Below are positions 6,578 through 12,849 of a DNA stretch of 43,024 nt, one piece after another; the stretch's first letter is position 1; each line of letters begins with the position of its first letter. This DNA is from a virus. The translations under genes were made by a program, and so were the position numbers. The notes below the pieces were generated by a model, which made no database searches, was not told the DNA's origin, and saw only the letters and a program-made list of their open reading frames with translations. Location of the stretch: the IMG/VR virus record IMGVR_UViG_3300046694_000088, positions 1 through 43,024 of that record, one strand, 5' to 3'.

Positions 6578-7747
6578 GACGTTTAGTTCTATTATCAATT
6601 CTTCCTCGCGACTTATGTTGTGAGGTTTTCTTATTTCTAAAGGTGATTTATAAGTAGCAAGAAGTTCTTTAGCTTTTTCTATGGTTAAATGTGGAGTCTG
6701 TACATACTGCATTCCGTCCAATTTAAGAACCGCCTTACCCTTTTCTGATTGTTTGATGTAAGCTGCATCATTGCTATCTAGAGTTATCCTGCTATTTATT
6801 CCATCAGCATGCCTTAACGCCAGCCTAACAGTTAGGTTTTGTTTCAAGCGGCTATTAAGTACCTCTGCATCAGCTCTTTGCTGGCTCAAAATGAGAAACA
6901 CGCCCAGCGCCCGGCCAATCGTGCTGATTTCCTCGATACCGTTCATAATGTCCTTTTCTTTCTTCAATAAAGCAAATTCGTCAATCGCCAAAATAATGTA
7001 GTTCATCGGCTCCGGTAGATCATCCACATGCGCAACTCCTGCGGCCTCCAGCACGTCCCCTCTGCGCTTCATTTCCGTTCTGAGCAACGTTACAAGGGCT
7101 AAGACTTCGCGCGTCTCATACACGACTGTACGGGCTATACCCTTAAACAGGTGAAACTCCGATCTTTTGAGATCCGCACAGTACAGGTCAAGGTTCGGCA
7201 CATTCCGTATAAGTGTGGTCAGGATGGACCGGAGAGCAGCGGACTTGCCGCTCCCCGTTTCCCCAGCTATGAGTAAGTGAGGATTCTCCACCATGTCGTA
7301 TAAAACGTGTCCATGACGTCCCTTCCCCACATATACAGGAAGCTTCCCTTTTAACGCTTCGTCAATTTCTTTTGCATCGTAGTCGAACATCTGTATAGAA
7401 GCGGTGTAAACGGACATACTAAAGGTACGGTAATCTATCATAGAGACTTCGGCGTTGATTCCAAAGACTTGTTTAAACAGCCATTCCTTTTTTATTACTT
7501 CATTCGGATCCGAACCCACCGGGAGCATAAACGTTGCTTCCTTCCGGTCTAGGTACAGTGTGACGGTCTTCACGACTGGCTGTATGCGCTGCACCTTCTT
7601 ATGTCCTCTCAGGTCAGCGTGAAACTCATTCGTCCTCAGCAGCGCCCCTAGCTTGCGTTTTAAGACGCGTTCCGGGAAGCTTTGATAAGTAACAACCGCA
7701 CCCACCACACACACCCCGGCAGACAGCAGAGAAACAGATAAAGGCAT
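6572..7747 (-). CDS. FtsK/SpoIIIE-type DNA translocase
   Basis: Codes for 391 residues from an ATG ten bases after AAGGAG. A hydrophobic N terminus (MPLSVSLLSAGVCVVGAVV) is one membrane segment. The ATPase follows: Walker A GETGSGKS near 160, Walker B YIILAIDEFALL near 250, and the GRALGVFLILSQQRAD sensor region typical of FtsK/SpoIIIE and of ICEBs1 ConQ-like coupling proteins. No gamma DNA-reading domain is seen, so it is closer to plasmid or integrative-element coupling proteins than to chromosomal FtsK. Next to a replication-relaxation protein it suggests plasmid-like maintenance or transfer of the phage DNA. Confidence 0.85.
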   Translation of the reverse strand: MPLSVSLLSAGVCVVGAVVTYQSFPERVLKRKLGALLRTNEFHADLRGHKKVQRIQPVVKTVTLYLDRKEATFMLPVGSDPNEVIKKEWLFKQVFGINAEVSMIDYRTFSMSVYTASIQMFDYDAKEIDEALKGKLPVYVGKGRHGHVLYDMVENPHLLIAGETGSGKSAALRSILTTLIRNVPNLDLYCADLKRSEFHLFKGIARTVVYETREVLALVTLLRTEMKRRGDVLEAAGVAHVDDLPEPMNYIILAIDEFALLKKEKDIMNGIEEISTIGRALGVFLILSQQRADAEVLNSRLKQNLTVRLALRHADGINSRITLDSNDAAYIKQSEKGKAVLKLDGMQYVQTPHLTIEKAKELLATYKSPLEIRKPHNISREEELIIELNVL

Positions 7748-7849
7748 GAAGAACACTCTCCTTATTCTTTCAGTTTCGCCCTGCGACAAAGGCAGGGGAT
7801 TTTCGCTTGTACTTCACTTGTAGTTAAATAGCTGTTGATCCTCTTGTAA

Positions 7850-8053
7850 TTACCAAGGCATCGGCACGTTAAACAGGGTAGCCGCGACTTGGAAGAAGTG
7901 ATACCACTCTACACATGCAATCACACCGCACACTACATAAGTAGCAATCTTAACCACACCTACGAGTCCCGGACGGCCTATCCGCTCACAGTGTCTCTCT
8001 AGCGCGTGTCCTGCTACGCCTACAATGCCGATCTTGATAAACGGTTCGATCAT
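7850..8053 (-). CDS. Small membrane protein of the FtsK module
   Basis: Codes for 67 residues from an ATG after AAAGGAGATGAGAAC. The frame to 8134 runs into a terminator and is not used. One clear membrane segment (VVKIATYVVCGVIACVEWY), a second weaker one at the N terminus (FIKIGIVGVAGHAL). It probably forms an operon with the FtsK-like gene, where small membrane proteins are common. Function unknown. Confidence 0.6.
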   Translation of the reverse strand: MIEPFIKIGIVGVAGHALERHCERIGRPGLVGVVKIATYVVCGVIACVEWYHFFQVAATLFNVPMPW

Positions 8054-8097
8054 GTTCTCATCTCCTTTTGGGTTATGTTGATACTTATGTAAGTGGG

Positions 8098-8126
8098 ATT
8101 GTACGATATGACGGACAACGACAAAA
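8098..8126 (-). promoter_or_regulatory. Possible promoter of the FtsK operon
   Basis: Minus strand TACAAT (8098-8103) with a poor TTTTGT 17 bases upstream (8121-8126), lying within and just after the terminator at 8123-8154. The -10 is good and the -35 is weak, so this is tentative. Confidence 0.35.
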
Positions 8127-8154
8127 AAGGACACGCTCGTTTTGAGCAGTGTCC
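8123..8154 (-). terminator. Rho-independent terminator
   Basis: Minus strand GGACAC, one bulged T, GCTC, AAAAC loop, GAGC, GTGTCC, then TTTTTT. It would stop minus-strand transcripts coming from the antisense promoter at 8290-8318 that read through the terminator inside 8213-8250, and so protects the FtsK operon. Confidence 0.8.
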
Positions 8155-8168
8155 TCTTAAACTTGTAA

Positions 8169-8197
8169 TGTACATGCTTTCCATATAGTGTTATAAT
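8169..8197 (+). promoter_or_regulatory. Plus-strand promoter of the structured leader
   Basis: TGTACA (8169-8174), 17 bases, TATAAT (8192-8197), in the wider context TGTTATAATA. A promoter with the same -35, spacer length and TGTTATAATA context faces it at 8290-8318. A start near 8204 is expected. It would drive the structured RNA and the three plus-strand genes. Confidence 0.65.
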
Positions 8198-8212
8198 AGA
8201 TGGTATAGAACA

Positions 8213-8283
8213 ACAAAAAGAGCCCTCAGTGCTTGCAACACTTTGGACTCATATATCAACCGTTTTCGCCAACGGATGATCAT
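8213..8283 (-). ncRNA. Small antisense RNA (countertranscript)
   Basis: A minus-strand promoter at 8290-8318 should start RNA near 8283. About 70 bases later a hairpin (GAG, CC, AGTG paired with CACT, GG, CTC around 8220-8250) is followed by TTTTTGTTG, a typical terminator. The RNA also holds the CCGTT/AACGG stem at 8260-8275. It is fully complementary to the first 80 or so bases of the plus-strand leader, so both RNAs expose matching loops, as in countertranscript control of plasmid replication or toxin genes. Confidence 0.55.
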
Positions 8284-8289
8284 ACGTTT

Positions 8290-8318
8290 ATTATAACAGG
8301 ACTTTTAACCTGTGTACA
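8290..8318 (-). promoter_or_regulatory. Antisense promoter facing the leader promoter
   Basis: Minus strand TGTACA (8313-8318), 17 bases, TATAAT (8290-8295), again in the context TGTTATAATA. It points at the plus-strand promoter 93 bases away. Confidence 0.6.
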
Positions 8319-8667
8319 TAGGCGCTTGTCATTTCTTCGCGGAGATGGTAGGCGCTTTTTAGCGTCTCCAGCGTACGGATAGTTAGGAGTTGGGACGGCC
8401 TAACACTCCAGTTAATGGGAACCCTGTTTTGACCGGGGACTTCGGAAACGAAGCTTTTTGTCCTGTGCGTAGACGGCACACTTTCCCAGATGCTAATCAC
8501 CGTACGTTGTTCCTTCGGGAACGGATGGCAGAGAGAACGGAAGTAATTCCGGTGTGGTAACGGACGACCTGGGCACATTTGATCTCTGAACGAAAGCGAA
8601 ACGACCGACAACGTGGCTCCTTTAGACGATGTTGACCGCTTTTACATCTTTCTCTTTTGAGGGAGGG

Positions 8668-8754
8668 ATGGTCTCTCTGCTCTTCTCGCTCTTCCGTTCA
8701 CCATTACCGATGTTGTTAACGAACAAACCACAAAGAAAGGTTGATGAAGTATGA
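8668..8754 (+). CDS. Possible 28-residue hydrophobic leader peptide
   Basis: ATG five bases after GAGG (in GAGGGAGGG) opens a frame MVSLLFSLFRSPLPMLLTNK and eight more residues, ending in a TGA that shares ATGA with the start of the 105-residue gene. Hydrophobic first half, basic second half. It could be a leader peptide that couples translation of the next gene to the leader, or a small membrane-active peptide like type I toxins. Short length keeps this uncertain. Confidence 0.35.
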   Translation: MVSLLFSLFRSPLPMLLTNKPQRKVDEV

Positions 8755-9068
8755 ACGAAAGATCAATTATTCCAGGTTATTTCTACACGAACGGACTTCA
8801 CTTTTGGAGAGTGGTAAACAGTGTAGAAAACGGGAGAGTAAAATACACGCGTGTTGGTGGTGTGTTATTAAAGAACGACAATATTCACTTCATGGATGAT
8901 GGAGAATGCTCGATTAAACAGTTTGTAAACTGGTCTGAATGTGGGATTACAAAATCTTCGTTTGCGATGATGAAAAAGACGCAAGGACACACAAGTAAGA
9001 ACGAACTGATACAAGTTGATTTATGGGAAAAGCTACACAATAACGAACAGGCAGTAGTAATCAGATAA
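8751..9068 (+). CDS. Hypothetical protein, first gene of the plus-strand island
   Basis: Codes for 105 residues after AAAGG. Beta-rich start (GYFYTNGLHFWRVVNSVENG) with a repeated strand pattern, then a charged helix near the C terminus (VDLWEKLHNNEQ). No family recognised. It is the first full gene downstream of the structured leader and may be what that leader controls. Confidence 0.65.
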   Translation: MNERSIIPGYFYTNGLHFWRVVNSVENGRVKYTRVGGVLLKNDNIHFMDDGECSIKQFVNWSECGITKSSFAMMKKTQGHTSKNELIQVDLWEKLHNNEQAVVIR

Positions 9069-9084
9069 GAGAGGATGAATAACA

Positions 9085-9426
9085 ATGAGGATCATTAACC
9101 GAAAAGAATTTCTATCCATGCCGAAAGGAACCGTATATTCCCACTATGTGCCGCAAGTCGCTGACGGACTAATGGTGAAGTATGAGACACTTACAAACGA
9201 TTGGGTATACCAAGACCTATTGTTCAACGTTGCAGGAGAAACATCAGAAGAAGCTAGCGAGAAACTAACGGATGCAGAGGAACGCGGGGCATCATTTATA
9301 CTTGATTTACATTGCGGTAGCCGTGACGGAATGTATGACGATAATCAACTGTTTATGGTGTATGAGAAAGAGGATGTGAAGCGTCTCATTAAGAAGCTTA
9401 TAGAGGCGGCTTTAGAGGTGTTGTAG
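9085..9426 (+). CDS. Conserved phage protein of unknown function
   Basis: Codes for 113 residues starting MRIINRKEFLSMPKGTVYSH, a beginning I have seen in many phage proteins of unknown function. Alpha/beta, with an acidic middle (ETSEEASEKLTDAEERG) and a helical end (EDVKRLIKKLIEAALEVL). Second gene of the plus-strand island, 16 bases after the first. Confidence 0.65.
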   Translation: MRIINRKEFLSMPKGTVYSHYVPQVADGLMVKYETLTNDWVYQDLLFNVAGETSEEASEKLTDAEERGASFILDLHCGSRDGMYDDNQLFMVYEKEDVKRLIKKLIEAALEVL

Positions 9427-9437
9427 GGTTTGCCGAA

Positions 9438-9477
9438 GGCCCTCGACTCGTCCGCAATCACCCAGTTTACGGGGGCC
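9438..9477 (+). other. GC-rich hairpin between two plus-strand genes
   Basis: GGCCCTCG (9438-9445) pairs with CGGGGGCC (9470-9477) in eight pairs including one wobble, around a 24-base loop. It lies directly after the stop of the 9085 gene and before the AGGAGG of the next gene. No T tract follows, so a processing or translation-control element is more likely than a terminator. Confidence 0.4.
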
Positions 9478-9510
9478 GTATCGAATTTAGATCATAGGAG
9501 GATGAAAGAC

Positions 9511-9684
9511 ATGAAGGATATAGAAGCGCTAGCTAAAGTAGATCACCTGTTATATCAGTTCTACTTTGAAACCATGAGAAATGATGATAATGGAAAAAAG
9601 ATAACTTCAAGCGAAGTTTTGGGAAGACTTATTGAAATAAGGGGATATATACGGGAGTACATGACTTTAGGAAGAGGTTTTTAA
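9511..9684 (+). CDS. Hypothetical small protein
   Basis: Codes for 57 residues from the ATG nine bases after AGGAGG (9496-9501); an ATG at 9502 is too close to that site and the frame upstream to 9430 has none. Helical and charged (MKDIEALAKVDHLLYQFYFE; LGRLIEIRGYIREYMTL). Last gene of the plus-strand island. Function unknown. Confidence 0.6.
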   Translation: MKDIEALAKVDHLLYQFYFETMRNDDNGKKITSSEVLGRLIEIRGYIREYMTLGRGF

Positions 9685-9745
9685 CTATCTCTGCATCGTT
9701 CCGACAGAATAATCCTAGCGAATGCGATAGCCGTAACAGGTCAAA

Positions 9746-9770
9746 GGTGTCGTCCTAAAGGAACGGCACC
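9746..9770. terminator. Hairpin between convergent genes, possible terminator
   Basis: GGTG/CACC, CGT/ACG and CC/GG pair around TAAA with one bulged A and a T-G pair. It separates the plus-strand island from the minus-strand operon ending at 9778. T tracts on both sides are poor (TAATGATTT on plus, TTTGA on minus), so termination is uncertain. Confidence 0.4.
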
Positions 9771-9777
9771 TAATGAT

Positions 9778-10023
9778 TTACTTATAATACACCTTTCCAC
9801 ACACATCACACCTACCTGCATACCCTTCACAATCTGGAAACCGATAATGTTGTAACCTAACGTCTGTTTTATTAAGCACTGGTCGTTCTGGAAACGTTCG
9901 TTCAACGTGGATTCCGTGAGGTTTCATATGAGCACAGACGTAGTAATGACCAGTTGTGATATGGGTAAACCGTTCTCTTTCGTAGAATCCAAAAATTTCG
10001 AATAATCGTTTTTCACTCAGCAT
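9778..10023 (-). CDS. Small Cys/His protein beside the PP-loop gene
   Basis: Codes for 81 residues from an ATG seven bases after TGGAGG; the frame up to 10053 overlaps the upstream stop. The end CEGYAGRCDVCGKVYYK plus HYRF and HGIHVERTF supplies Cys and His that could bind a metal. It is the last gene of the accessory operon, 26 bases after the PAPS-reductase-like gene, so a joint role is possible. Not a recognised family. Confidence 0.55.
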   Translation of the reverse strand: MLSEKRLFEIFGFYERERFTHITTGHYYVCAHMKPHGIHVERTFPERPVLNKTDVRLQHYRFPDCEGYAGRCDVCGKVYYK

Positions 10024-10049
10024 GGTATTCCTCCAGAAATGTTCTAATA

Positions 10050-10775
10050 TCACTCATAGGTAGTATCACTATAAGCAATTTCGCACATGATACCGCATTC
10101 TTCCATGACTTCATCTTCTATTCGACCTCGTCCAGGTTCTAATTCATCCAAGTACATACCTTTGATGCAACTGGCTCCAATTTCTCGCTCTAACTTTGAT
10201 CTAGCTTCAAATACATCTGGAAAATCAACCCGTATTTTATTCCAGTACCCCATTCCACCCTTCACACATCCGATACAGTTATTATTCCTATAACCCATTT
10301 CATACATTGCTGGACGTTGTATCCCTAATTTGTACAGCATGCCGTGTGCATCTTCTTTCGTTAAAAGACCATCAATAAGCGGGAAAATGTGCTCGTACTC
10401 TGGCATGGTATCTCGCAATCTGTCTGCACGGTGTTTCTCATTGGAATCATATCCCCATACATAAACCATTTCTCCTTCTTGCTGTTGTTCCCAGTCTTGG
10501 CGGACTTTCTTTTTGAGTTCAGACGTACACTTTGCACCATAAGGAGAATTGATAAAACGGTACTTTTGAATAACCTCGTTTACGCTACCGTGGTGGCTGC
10601 GGAGAATTTTGATTTCTTTGCCTAATACTTTTTCGCAATCTTTCAAAAAACGCATTGTATCTGGATGCTGATCTGAAATGTCTATATAAAAAATATCGTC
10701 AATATATTCTCGTCTGAGGTATGCAGCAATGAAACTGCTGACACCTCCACTAAACCAACACACTTCTTTTTTCAA
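10050..10775 (-). CDS. PAPS-reductase-like PP-loop protein
   Basis: Codes for 241 residues from a TTG six bases after AGAGGTG (a GTG at 10784 is too close to that site). The PP-loop CWFSGGVSS (about 5-13) binds ATP or an adenylyl nucleotide in the PAPS reductase/N-type ATPase fold. Further on come YIDISDQHPDTMRF, the CTSELKKKVR segment near 85 and CIGCVKGGMGYWNKIR near 170, with Cys pairs that may hold a cluster or metal. Phage members are often labelled PAPS reductases without evidence that they reduce sulfate; related proteins such as DndC act in DNA phosphorothioation. Substrate is unknown. Confidence 0.75.
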   Translation of the reverse strand: MKKEVCWFSGGVSSFIAAYLRREYIDDIFYIDISDQHPDTMRFLKDCEKVLGKEIKILRSHHGSVNEVIQKYRFINSPYGAKCTSELKKKVRQDWEQQQEGEMVYVWGYDSNEKHRADRLRDTMPEYEHIFPLIDGLLTKEDAHGMLYKLGIQRPAMYEMGYRNNNCIGCVKGGMGYWNKIRVDFPDVFEARSKLEREIGASCIKGMYLDELEPGRGRIEDEVMEECGIMCEIAYSDTTYE

Positions 10776-10801
10776 GTGATTCACCTCTTTGATTTTTGCG
10801 T

Positions 10802-11467
10802 CTACTCTTCAAGAAACGCTTTAATATACTCCATCGGTATAGCATAAGAGTCTTCATTCCCACCTGCACGTATAATCCCCACCAACTCACCACGTTCATC
10901 AATCAACGGTCCTCCACTTGCTCCACCCTTCACGCTTGCATCGGTGTATATGCCCCACTGTACGCCTCCACCAGTGTCTGTATAGAGCAGGGAAGGTGTT
11001 TGTACCGTTCCTTCGCTAAAACTCCACTGTGGAAGTCCTAGAGGCTGTCCGATGGTCATGATGGGTTTGCCCTTGTACAAGTTAACGTCTGACATTTGAA
11101 ATCCTTCTGCAAGAGAGTCGAAAGAGATCAATGCTAGATCCTTGAGTTTGTCAACCCTCAAAAGTGTACCTGTGTATGACTCTCCGGTGTAGGTGGTAAT
11201 GGTGATTTCGTCACCTCGTAGTACGTGAGCGTTGGTTAAGAGTAGTCCATCACCAATCATGGTTCCGGTACCTTTGCCGAGTGGGTGGTAATAGTAGTCC
11301 CAAGTGTAACGTTCAGTGTGTCCGGTGTAGATAGCTACGGTTTTCATGCGTGCGGATTCGAGTTGATTCTGCATGGAGTGACTCTCGTTGTAGGAATATC
11401 CCCAGGATGTGGATAAAGGTGTGAGTAATGTGCATAAAACGATTATAAGTGACAGGATTCGTTTCAT
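10802..11467 (-). CDS. Secreted trypsin-like serine protease
   Basis: Codes for 221 residues. The N terminus is a signal peptide (MKRILSLIIVLCTLLTPLST, cleavage probably near SWG-YS). The HtrA/DegP-like trypsin fold follows, with the triad His in LLTNAHVL near 78, Asp in LKDLALISF near 108 and Ser in KGGASGGPLI near 185. No PDZ domain is present. The mature enzyme should act outside the cell or in the wall space. In an operon with Rha and a PP-loop protein it looks like an accessory (moron) function, perhaps lysogenic conversion, superinfection exclusion or processing of a surface protein. Its target cannot be read from the sequence. Confidence 0.8.
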   Translation of the reverse strand: MKRILSLIIVLCTLLTPLSTSWGYSYNESHSMQNQLESARMKTVAIYTGHTERYTWDYYYHPLGKGTGTMIGDGLLLTNAHVLRGDEITITTYTGESYTGTLLRVDKLKDLALISFDSLAEGFQMSDVNLYKGKPIMTIGQPLGLPQWSFSEGTVQTPSLLYTDTGGGVQWGIYTDASVKGGASGGPLIDERGELVGIIRAGGNEDSYAIPMEYIKAFLEE

Positions 11468-11712
11468 TCTGCATCATCCTTTATCGCTTTTTTAATTTCA
11501 TTGCAAACTTTGTTTCTACGTTCATTTGTAGCATTAATAAGGTTGTTGTACGCCGATATTACAGACGCTGCGTATAACCTTTGTGCGTATATATTTTCCT
11601 CTGTTCCATATCTAAGCGTATGCTCAACTTCGTTATCAGGTAGAATTACCGGGAATACCGTTTCATCATCCAGCATTAAATAATTCTTTTTAGGTGACCA
11701 GTTTCGCTTCAT
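11464..11712 (-). CDS. Hypothetical protein
   Basis: Codes for 82 residues. It shares ATGA with the upstream gene and its stop overlaps the protease start. N-terminal aromatic/basic (MKRNWSPKKNYLMLDDETVF), C-terminal helical and charged (NERRNKVCNEIKKAIKDDAE). Function unknown. Confidence 0.55.
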   Translation of the reverse strand: MKRNWSPKKNYLMLDDETVFPVILPDNEVEHTLRYGTEENIYAQRLYAASVISAYNNLINATNERRNKVCNEIKKAIKDDAE

Positions 11713-11855
11713 TCTTTTTCCTCCCTGTGAGCATCTTCATGCTCTTTTAGTAACTCTTCTGCAATCTGTATGGCGATTCCGCCGGCTTCTTCTTCCATGC
11801 CTAGCTTCAAGGTTAGGCGGTAGCGGTGGAGTAGGCGGTCTATGGTGTTATTCAT
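11709..11855 (-). CDS. Hypothetical small helical protein
   Basis: Codes for 48 residues, basic first third (MNNTIDRLLHRYRLTLKLGM) and acidic remainder. It overlaps both neighbours by a few bases, so it is translated as part of the Rha-protease operon. Function unknown. Confidence 0.5.
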   Translation of the reverse strand: MNNTIDRLLHRYRLTLKLGMEEEAGGIAIQIAEELLKEHEDAHREEKE

Positions 11856-12543
11856 GCGGTTCACCAAGTAACAAGCGTCCAGTAGGAAAGTAAATGTATT
11901 GCATTAGCGTTTCCGACTTTGCTTTGCAGTTCTTGTATATCTCTTTGTAGTAAATGCCTTGTGCCATTTGTTCCTTCACTGTGTTTAGGATTAAGTCCTC
12001 AACAAGTGCAATAACGGACAATGTTTTGTCTGTGGCGATTTCTCGCTGTCCGGTTTCAATACCGACAACTTTGTTCACCATCTTAGAGTAATTGACGTAA
12101 AACATGTTGGCGTTGTGACTTCCTTGTTCTTTAGCGTATTCAATCAGTTCAGTGATAGCGTCTGTTTCATTGCGGCGTACAAGTTTACCGTGCTTACGTG
12201 TCTGTAACCATTCGCTGGACTGCTTTTGCATGAGCGCTGATTTCATTTTGTAAAACTGGTCAACCAGATTAACTTTGAATTTGCGGACCTGTTCTGTATT
12301 GTCCATGTAAGTAAGAAGTAAAGTAGCTTGTTGTTCGTTTAAATCGCATACTTTTATAGGTCTTCCGCCCTTGGAGTTTTCCGATTTCAAATCGGTAAAC
12401 CTAAGAGTGCCGAAGTAAGAAAAATCGCTCTTGTGTCTGTTCAAAAGTCTCATTACAGATTCATGTTGAATACCTGCATTTTCCGAAATAATCATACTGT
12501 TTGTAAAAACGTCTTTGCCTTTCAAATTCACTAATTGTGTCAT
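11848..12543 (-). CDS. rha: Rha-family phage regulatory protein
   Basis: Codes for 231 residues. The N-terminal 100 residues fit the Rha domain: KDVFTNSMIISENAGIQHES, then SYFGTLRFTDLKSENSKGGR and DLNEQQATLLLTYMDNTEQV. Rha proteins occur in temperate phages and antagonise or modulate repressor control (first described as interfering with infection of IHF-deficient hosts). A separate C-terminal helical domain (about 110-231) is of the kind swapped between phage antirepressors. It follows the ribbon-helix-helix gene with a 4-base overlap. Confidence 0.8.
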   Translation of the reverse strand: MTQLVNLKGKDVFTNSMIISENAGIQHESVMRLLNRHKSDFSYFGTLRFTDLKSENSKGGRPIKVCDLNEQQATLLLTYMDNTEQVRKFKVNLVDQFYKMKSALMQKQSSEWLQTRKHGKLVRRNETDAITELIEYAKEQGSHNANMFYVNYSKMVNKVVGIETGQREIATDKTLSVIALVEDLILNTVKEQMAQGIYYKEIYKNCKAKSETLMQYIYFPTGRLLLGEPHE

Positions 12544-12764
12544 TTTGAACCTCCCAACTTTTCAGTTAGTTCTAATCTGACTTGATTCGGATCATTTTCC
12601 ATTTCCAACTTGATTCGCTTCACTTCTTCATCATGTCCATGGTTTGATATCATTTCTTGGACAGCCCTGCGGATAATGTCAGACATGCTACACTTCTCTT
12701 TAAAGGCTTGATGCCGAACGTACTCATGTTGTTCATCATGCAAACTAACAGGTATTCTAATCAT
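12540..12764 (-). CDS. Ribbon-helix-helix (CopG/Arc-type) regulator
   Basis: Codes for 74 residues from the ATG seven bases after GGAGG; earlier ATG codons are too close to that site. Beta strand MIRIPVSL, then HEYVRHQAFKEKCSMSDIIR, is a ribbon-helix-helix fold; dimers insert a two-stranded sheet into DNA. A C-terminal acidic helix follows. It is the first gene of the accessory operon, and its promoter overlaps three GAATC-type hexamers, so it likely represses itself. Confidence 0.7.
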   Translation of the reverse strand: MIRIPVSLHDEQHEYVRHQAFKEKCSMSDIIRRAVQEMISNHGHDEEVKRIKLEMENDPNQVRLELTEKLGGSK

Positions 12765-12781
12765 GTTCATTCCTCCTTGTA

Positions 12782-12816
12782 GATTCATCTTATCATTGAA
12801 TCTTTGAATCAGTCAA
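12782..12816 (-). promoter_or_regulatory. Accessory-operon promoter with hexamer operators
   Basis: Minus strand TTGACT (12811-12816), 18 bases, TAAGAT (12787-12792). On the plus strand TGAATC occurs at 12797-12802 and 12805-12810, and its inverse GATTCA at 12782-12787. Repeated hexamers inside a promoter are usual for CopG/Arc operators. Confidence 0.6.
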
Positions 12817-12822
12817 GAGGGC

Positions 12823-12849
12823 AAATAAAAAAGCCCCGATGAAGGGGCT
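12823..12849 (-). terminator. Rho-independent terminator of the late operon
   Basis: Minus strand AGCCCC, loop TTCATC, GGGGCT, then TTTTTATT. It overlaps the stop of the holin gene and separates the late operon from the accessory operon promoter. Confidence 0.88.

Larger units (their letters stand above)
8204..8750 (+). ncRNA. Long structured RNA leader or free-standing ncRNA
   Basis: This stretch holds no convincing gene before 8668 but many hairpins that make sense as plus-strand RNA. Examples are CCGTT/AACGG at 8260-8275 (extended by TCA/TGA); CATTTC/GAGATG at 8330-8347; GTTAGG/CCTAAC at 8382-8404, exclusive with GGAGT/ACTCC at 8386-8409; CTTCG-GAAA-CGAAG at 8440-8453 followed by CTTTTT; TGTGC/GCACA at 8464-8480; GTTCC-TTCG-GGAAC at 8509-8522; and CGGAA-GTAA-TTCCG at 8538-8551. 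The GAAA, GTAA and C(TTCG)G loops are the stable RNA tetraloops only on this strand. AACGGA recurs at least four times. It may be a regulatory leader of the 8751 operon or a separate ncRNA. I cannot tie it to a known family by eye. Confidence 0.6.

Noticed and set aside
7768-7786. CCCTGC/GCAGGG hairpin between the small membrane gene and the FtsK-like gene as a terminator
   Set aside because: No T tract on the minus strand and only ATTTTC on the plus strand; it would also cut an evident operon.
8291-8611. A 106-codon minus-strand open frame across the structured leader
   Set aside because: No ribosome site, unnatural composition, and the same bases form plus-strand RNA hairpins; it also contains the antisense promoter.
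8204-8750. Assignment of the leader RNA to GOLLD, ROOL or a T-box
   Set aside because: No T-box consensus seen, and the large phage RNA families cannot be recognised without a covariance model.
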